Origin: JAVDCA01 sp035293985 | GTDB taxonomy: Bacteria > Pseudomonadota > Alphaproteobacteria > Rhizobiales > Xanthobacteraceae | Direction of reading: 5' to 3' | Length of the DNA: 45,188 nt | Assembly (NCBI GenBank): GCA_035293985.1 | Contig: DATGLS010000030.1 | Location: forward strand, 1 to 45,188 | Shown here: one piece after another, positions 41,070 through 45,188 of the stretch | Layout of the letters: every line of letters starts with the position of its first letter | Position numbering within the stretch: position 1 is the first letter of the stretch | The notes under the pieces: generated by a model | The model's database searches: none | What the model was told of the DNA's origin: nothing | The model's input: the letters and a program-made list of their open reading frames with translations, nothing else | Program-made: the position numbers and the translations under genes

Positions 41070-42869
41070 ATGAAGGATTGCGTCCCGGGTTTCGATAAGG
41101 GCTTCTTGCAGGCGCATGCGCGCGGGCGCGCAACGCGGTGGAGCACGGCTCTGCTGTCCATTGTCATCGCTGCAGCAGCAATTTGGTGGCCCGCCGCCGC
41201 GCAGAACCTGGTCAGCAATCCGGGATTCGAGAGTGTTCAAATCCCGAGTGGTATGGGCGGGTATTGCCAAGCCGCGCCCTGGATAAGCCTTGGCAGCTGC
41301 AAAGGTACTTACCTATATGGCGGCGGCGCGCATACCGGAAACTACGATCTCTCAATCGGCAATTCCGGCAATTTGGCAAACATCTCTCAAACGATCAGCG
41401 GCCTGCAGGGCGGACGATATGACTTCTCGTTCTGGTACAAAATCTATAGTCCCGCTGCCGGCGGCAACTTCATGGCTGGCGTCGGCGGGCAGACCTTCTC
41501 GTTCAACGCCTCGAGCGCCACGGCTTACGCTCAATTCAGCCAGGCAGTGACGTTGGCGGCGGGAAACACCAGCGTCGTCTTCACGAACGGAACCGGCGCA
41601 TTCACGTATGGGGCTGCCATCGACGACGTGAGCCTCGCGTACCTGTCGCCAGCATTCCTGGCGCCGCAGCTCCCCGCGGGCGCCACGATCAACCAGGTCA
41701 GCGTCGCGAGCGCGATCGACAGTTTCACCAACGCGGGCGGCACGCTGCCGGGCGGATTCCAGAACTTGTTCAACCTCAGGCCCACGCAGCTGCAGGGCGC
41801 GATCGACCAGCTTTCGGGCGAAGGCGCCTCCGGCGCGCAACAGAGCTCCTATCAGCTGATGAACGATTTTCTGCTGCTGATGATGGAGCCTGCGACGTTG
41901 GGCAATGGCGCCGGGGACTTCACGTCGCTGCCATTCGCGCCCAGTGAGGCGCCCGCGTTCCCACCCGACCTCGCGATGGCCTATGCGTCCGCGTTCAAGT
42001 CGCCCTCAGTGCCGACGGTCGCCGGCTGGCACGTCTGGGGCTCGGCCTATGGCGGCGCCGGCCACGTCAATGGCGATGCAGCCGCGGTCGGCAGCCATGA
42101 CCTCTCGACCAGCGCCGGCGGATTCGCGGCGGGCGCCGATCGCTTGATCACGCCCGACACGCGGCTGGGCTTCGCGCTTGCCGGCGGCTTTACCGGCTGG
42201 GGCCTTTCCGACGGCCTCGGCGGCGGCCATGGCGATGCGTTCCAGGCGGGCGTTTATGCCCGCACCACGCAGGGCCCTACCTATCTCGCGGGCGCGCTCG
42301 CGTTCGCTGAGCACTGGGTGTCGACCGATCGCTTCGCAATGGGCGATCACCTCACCGCGGATTTCGCCGCGACGAGCCTCGGCGGCCGGCTCGAGGGCGG
42401 CTATCGCCTGCCCGCCGCGTACACATCTTCATCCATTGGCGTGATCCCGTACGCCGCGATCCAGACGCAGCGCTTCCACACGCCGGGCTACAGCGAGAAT
42501 GATCTGACCGGTGGCGGCTTCGGGCTCGCGTTCAACTCGCAAAGCTCGACCGACACGCGCGCCGAGCTCGGCAGCCGGTTCGACAAGCTCGCCGCGCTCG
42601 ATCAGGGAGCGCTGCTCGCGTGGCACGGCCGCCTCGCCTGGGCGCACGATTGGGTGACGAACCCTGCCCTCACGGCGACCTTCCAGACGCTGCCCGGCGC
42701 GAGCTTCGTCGTCAACGGCGCGCCGCCGAAGCGCGACGCGGCACTCGTGACGTTCGGCCCCGAGCTGACATGGCGCAACGGCTGGTCGCTGATGGCGAAG
42801 TTCGACGGCCAATTCGCGAGCGGCGAGCAGCTCTACGCCGGCACCGCCCGCCTGCGCTATGCGTGGTGA
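41070..42869 (+). CDS. Autotransporter (type Va) with carbohydrate-binding-like passenger
   Basis: A 599-residue protein. An extended signal peptide region (RWSTALLSIVIAAAAIWWPA, cleavage about AAAQ) precedes a beta-sandwich passenger of about 150 residues starting NLVSNPGFESVQIPSG and containing SGLQGGRYDFSFWYKI and IDDVSLAYL, reminiscent of DUF642/CBM-like domains. A helical linker (SSYQLMNDFLLLMMEP) leads to the autotransporter beta-domain (about 320-599), which begins WHVWGSAYGG and ends TARLRYAW with a terminal aromatic residue. The passenger should be displayed on the cell surface; ligand unknown. Start is ATG 41070 with GGGGA 6 nt upstream. Confidence 0.87.
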   Translation: MKDCVPGFDKGFLQAHARGRATRWSTALLSIVIAAAAIWWPAAAQNLVSNPGFESVQIPSGMGGYCQAAPWISLGSCKGTYLYGGGAHTGNYDLSIGNSGNLANISQTISGLQGGRYDFSFWYKIYSPAAGGNFMAGVGGQTFSFNASSATAYAQFSQAVTLAAGNTSVVFTNGTGAFTYGAAIDDVSLAYLSPAFLAPQLPAGATINQVSVASAIDSFTNAGGTLPGGFQNLFNLRPTQLQGAIDQLSGEGASGAQQSSYQLMNDFLLLMMEPATLGNGAGDFTSLPFAPSEAPAFPPDLAMAYASAFKSPSVPTVAGWHVWGSAYGGAGHVNGDAAAVGSHDLSTSAGGFAAGADRLITPDTRLGFALAGGFTGWGLSDGLGGGHGDAFQAGVYARTTQGPTYLAGALAFAEHWVSTDRFAMGDHLTADFAATSLGGRLEGGYRLPAAYTSSSIGVIPYAAIQTQRFHTPGYSENDLTGGGFGLAFNSQSSTDTRAELGSRFDKLAALDQGALLAWHGRLAWAHDWVTNPALTATFQTLPGASFVVNGAPPKRDAALVTFGPELTWRNGWSLMAKFDGQFASGEQLYAGTARLRYAW

Positions 42870-42931
42870 TTTTCCTCCCGTCACACGAAGGCAGCAACGC
42901 CAACTCAACCACAACCCGAAACGAAGACTGC

Positions 42932-43744
42932 ATGAAAATGCCTTTTACTGCCGGCGCCGTGCTCTTTGGTTTGATCGCGGCTGGTCCGGCGCTCGCCGCC
43001 GACCTGCCGCTGAAGGCGCCGCCGGCGCCGATGCCTACGCGGCGACCTGGATCGGCCTCTATGTCGGCGTGAATGTCAGCTTGGGCCGGCAGAGTGCGGA
43101 CTCGACGTATACGGGCTCGAGACCGGGCAACTTCATCCGCAGCGTCGCGTCGGGTGCGCTTCCTGCCGAGATGACACAGACCGGCAGCGGCGTCCTGGGT
43201 GGGTTCGCGCTCGGCTACAACCTGCAAGGCGGCCCATTCGTCTACGGCATCGAGGCCGATGCCATGTGACCCACCTCAGCGGCACCAGCGCGGCGACGAC
43301 GACGACTGGCTTCAACCCGACATTAACAACGGCAACGACGACCAGCACCGATTGGCTCGCCACCGTGCGCGCGCGGGTCGGCCTGCTCGTCGCCCCGCAG
43401 AGCCCTGCTCTACCGCACCGGCGGCGTCGTTCGGCGGCGCCAAGGGATCGACCACCGTCACGCCCAGCGGCGGTGGTAGCAGTTGCGCCAACAATTTCTT
43501 CTGCTCGACGGGATCCGGCTCGGCAACCAACACGGGATGGGTGGCCGGCCTCGGCGGCGAACACATGTTCGCGCCGCACGCAACGGCCAAGGCCGAGTAT
43601 CTCCACTACGACCTCGGCAGCTTCAGCTATACGGTCAACGAGGTGTCGCCGGCTTTCCCCGCGTTCGCGGGCTCCCCCAATCTCGGGGTCAGGACGAACG
43701 TGAGCGGCGACATCGTGCGCGCCGGCGTCAATCTGAGATTCTGA
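42932..43744 (+). pseudogene. Frameshifted outer-membrane beta-barrel (Omp25/RopB-like porin) gene
   Basis: Pieces of one porin-like protein lie in all three forward frames. It opens MKMPFTAGAVLFGLIAAGPA (signal peptide) then ADLPLKAPPAP (to a stop at 43072). The frame shifts near 43035 to ATWIGLYVGVNVSLGRQSA up to YGIEADAM and TGA at 43267. It then shifts to VTHLSGTSAATTTTG and WLATVRARVGLLVAPQ, near 43405 to ALLYRTGGV, and near 43430 to SFGGAKGSTTVTPSGGG through to SGDIVRAGVNLRF and the final TGA. The ending (last residue Phe) is typical of barrels that need BAM. At least four frameshifts are needed, so it is a decayed gene unless the assembly is wrong here. Confidence 0.82.
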
Positions 43745-43761
43745 TCGTAACCGACGAGCCG

Positions 43762-44979
43762 CTACGACGCCGCCAGCGCCGACAGATACGTATTGAGCTT
43801 GCTCGGGCTGATCGGTTTGGTGAGATATCCGTTCACGCCCGCCGCGTGCGCGCGCGCTTCTTCTTCCCTGCTGCTGCGACCTGACACCCCGATCACCGGG
43901 GTGCGCGCGGCGGCGCCGGCGAGTGCGCGGATGCGGCGCGTCGCCTCGATGCCGTCGATGTCGGGCAGCGCGACATCCATCAGCACGGCGTCGTAGCCGC
44001 CGCGGGCGGTGGCCTCGACGGCGGCCTCGCCCGAGCCGACGAACTCGGCGCGATGACCGAGCTCGCCGAGGATGGTCTTGAGGATGACGCGGCCGTACGG
44101 GTTGTCCTCGGCGCACAGGATGCGCAGGCTGCGCACCGGCGCGGCGCGGCGGGCCATGCGGGCGGCCGCCTTGCCGTCGGGGGCGGCCGGCAGCTCGCGA
44201 TCGGCGGCGACGACGACCGTCAGCGTGAAGGTGCTGCCATGGCCCGGACGGCTCTTCACCGTGAGGCCTCCGCCCATCGCCTCGGCGAGACGCTTGACCA
44301 GCACGAGGCCGAGGCCGGCGCCGCCATAGGTGCGGGAAATGTCGTCATTGCCCTGTGCGAACGGGCGAAACAGCCGCTTGAGCTCGGCCGCCGACATGCC
44401 GATCCCGCTGTCGGTGATGGCGAAGACGAGGCGCGTGCGGTCTCGCGTCGCGCGCGCCGCCGACATGCGCAAGACGATGTCGCCGCGCTCGGTGAACTTC
44501 ACCGCATTATCGATCAGGTTCTCGATCGCGGCACGCAGCCGCACTGGATCGCCGATCACCTGGCCCGGAAATGCCGCGGCGATCTCGGTCTTGCAGCCGA
44601 GCCCCCTCGCCTGCGCGCGCGCCGCGCAGGACGCCGCGATCGATTGCGCCAGCGCCCGCGCGTCGAAGCGCTCGCGCCGCGCCGCGACGCGGCCGGCGCC
44701 GGCGCGCGCCGCGTCGACCACCACCGTGGTGAGCGCGACGATGTGCTCCGCCGCCTCCTTGAGCGCCACGACCCAGCGCCGCTCGCGCTCGCCGAGCTCG
44801 GAGGTCGAGAGCAGCTCGCCGATCGCGATGATGCCGGTGAGCGGCGTGCGGATATCGTGGGCGAAGCCCGCGAGCGCCGTCTCGACGGCGCGCGTCGACG
44901 CGCGCGGCCGCGCCGCCGGCGGGCGGGATTTCTCTTTTCTGCGGATACGCTTGGCCATGACCCCCATCGGCCCGAGCAT
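43762..44979 (-). CDS. Cytoplasmic hybrid histidine kinase with receiver domain
   Basis: A 405-residue protein with no membrane helix and no sensor domain: a basic N-terminus of about 30 residues, then HisKA with H41 in GFAHDIRTPLTGII. HATPase_c follows with the N-box ENLIDNAVKFTERGD, G1 DSGIGMS and GGAGLGLVLVKRLAEAMGG. A C-terminal receiver has acidic AEDN, phospho-acceptor D335 in VLMDVALPDIDG and K388 in YLTKP. Input must come from a partner or the N-terminal tail. ATG 44979, 44967 or 44958 are all possible; longer frames run into a palindromic repeat and intron-like DNA. It converges on the porin remnant. Confidence 0.85.
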   Translation of the reverse strand: MLGPMGVMAKRIRRKEKSRPPAARPRASTRAVETALAGFAHDIRTPLTGIIAIGELLSTSELGERERRWVVALKEAAEHIVALTTVVVDAARAGAGRVAARRERFDARALAQSIAASCAARAQARGLGCKTEIAAAFPGQVIGDPVRLRAAIENLIDNAVKFTERGDIVLRMSAARATRDRTRLVFAITDSGIGMSAAELKRLFRPFAQGNDDISRTYGGAGLGLVLVKRLAEAMGGGLTVKSRPGHGSTFTLTVVVAADRELPAAPDGKAAARMARRAAPVRSLRILCAEDNPYGRVILKTILGELGHRAEFVGSGEAAVEATARGGYDAVLMDVALPDIDGIEATRRIRALAGAAARTPVIGVSGRSSREEEARAHAAGVNGYLTKPISPSKLNTYLSALAAS

Positions 44980-45000
44980 CGCATGAAAGGCGCGAGACGC

Positions 45001-45040
45001 GTAGCCCGGATGCAGGTGCGAAGCACCGTAATCCGGGAAT
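45001..45040. repeat. Palindromic GTAGCCCGGATG repeat upstream of the histidine kinase
   Basis: GTAGCCCGGATG and GTAATCCGGG flank a GGTGCGAAGCACC stem. Same family as 16362-16448. It lies about 20 nt upstream of the first plausible kinase start, so the kinase promoter is either to its left or supplied from beyond it. Confidence 0.65.
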
Positions 45041-45057
45041 GGGCTTTCCGCCGGGTA

Positions 45058-45188
45058 GGCGAGGATGTTGCCATCCTCGCCCCCCACAGACCCGGACGTG
45101 CAGATTTCCCGCATCCGGTTCTTCGCGCAAGAGCTTCGCTCACGTGGCGTATCGATGGACGATCCGCGGCTTCGGCAATGGATAGCGC
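45058..45188 (-). mobile_element. Possible group II intron RNA fragment at the right edge
   Basis: On the minus strand GGCGAGGATG and CATCCTCGCC form a perfect 10-bp stem capped by the GNRA tetraloop GCAA. Just 5' of it is GAACCGGATGCGGGAAATCT followed by GCACGTCCGGGTCTGTGGGG, which resembles the conserved GCCGTATGCGGTGAAA...GCACGTACGGTTC stem of bacterial group II introns near the maturase reading frame. No maturase is in the window, and the element continues past the edge or is only a fragment. Identification is from memory of the motif. Confidence 0.4.

Noticed and set aside
44980..45143. N-terminal extension of the histidine kinase to about 450 residues
   Set aside because: The extension is encoded by a palindromic repeat and intron-like sequence, not by a conserved domain.
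1..45188. tRNA, rRNA or intact insertion sequence
   Set aside because: No tRNA-like acceptor/T-loop pairs, rRNA blocks or transposase motifs were recognised on either strand; only repeat families and a possible group II intron edge were seen.

Overview
The window is GC-rich DNA from an alphaproteobacterium, most likely order Hyphomicrobiales (Bradyrhizobiaceae/Xanthobacteraceae type). Three conserved gene orders support this. One is cpdR and an MJ0042/DUF3426 protein divergent from ftsE-ftsX. Another is DUF4175 (TIGR02302), lysA, lptM, argH, with tlpA divergent. The third is a HIG1-type small protein, cobalamin adenosyltransferase, etfB, etfA and 3-hydroxyacyl-CoA dehydrogenase. The taxonomy is inferred from order and protein character; no rRNA or tRNA gene was seen.

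Layout. 1-0.8 kb: an exported protein cut by the left edge and an orphan Flp pilin with a clear terminator. 0.9-3.7 kb: a minus-strand group of a TPR/glycosyltransferase protein, CpdR and a zinc-ribbon membrane protein. 4.3-7.7 kb: ftsE, ftsX, a YdcF-like protein and a PlsC acyltransferase. 7.8-11.9 kb: an amidase, a ChaC-like enzyme, a DUF2125 protein and an exported protein of unknown function. 11.9-20.6 kb: a split DUF4175 locus, lysA, an alpha/beta hydrolase, lptM, argH, tlpA and a small hypothetical. 20.7-25.1 kb: a Ser-rich protein, then the dehydrogenase/ETF/adenosyltransferase group. 25.2-28.2 kb: a trans-sulfuration-type PLP enzyme and a SLOG plus SLATT-like membrane protein. 28.2-30.8 kb: an isocitrate lyase/PEP mutase family enzyme, a TctC receptor and an HD-like protein. 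31-39.7 kb: mcd, yihY, ccr, a GT87-like protein, two GlsB-type proteins and ecm. 39.7-45 kb: an AraC regulator, an autotransporter, a decayed porin gene and a hybrid histidine kinase, ending in what looks like the edge of a group II intron.

The metabolic core is the ethylmalonyl-CoA pathway of acetyl-CoA assimilation. Crotonyl-CoA carboxylase/reductase, ethylmalonyl-CoA mutase and methylsuccinyl-CoA dehydrogenase lie together. ETF (electron acceptor), the adenosyltransferase (makes the mutase cofactor) and 3-hydroxybutyryl-CoA dehydrogenase (feeds crotonyl-CoA) lie about 10 kb away. A near-identical palindrome, TGYTGCA-N-TGCAACA or a close variant, lies 35-60 nt upstream of ccr, mcd, ecm and etfBA, so these four units look like one regulon.

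The other striking layer is repeats. Three intergenic arrays are built as two inverted arms of 7-nt units (two of GAATRGC type, one of ATCAGGG type). Several palindromic dispersed repeats sit exactly at gene ends, and in five genes the stop codon lies inside the repeat. Other points of interest are the SLOG/SLATT-like fusion, the split DUF4175 gene whose second half has gained its own signal peptide, and a porin gene with at least four frameshifts.
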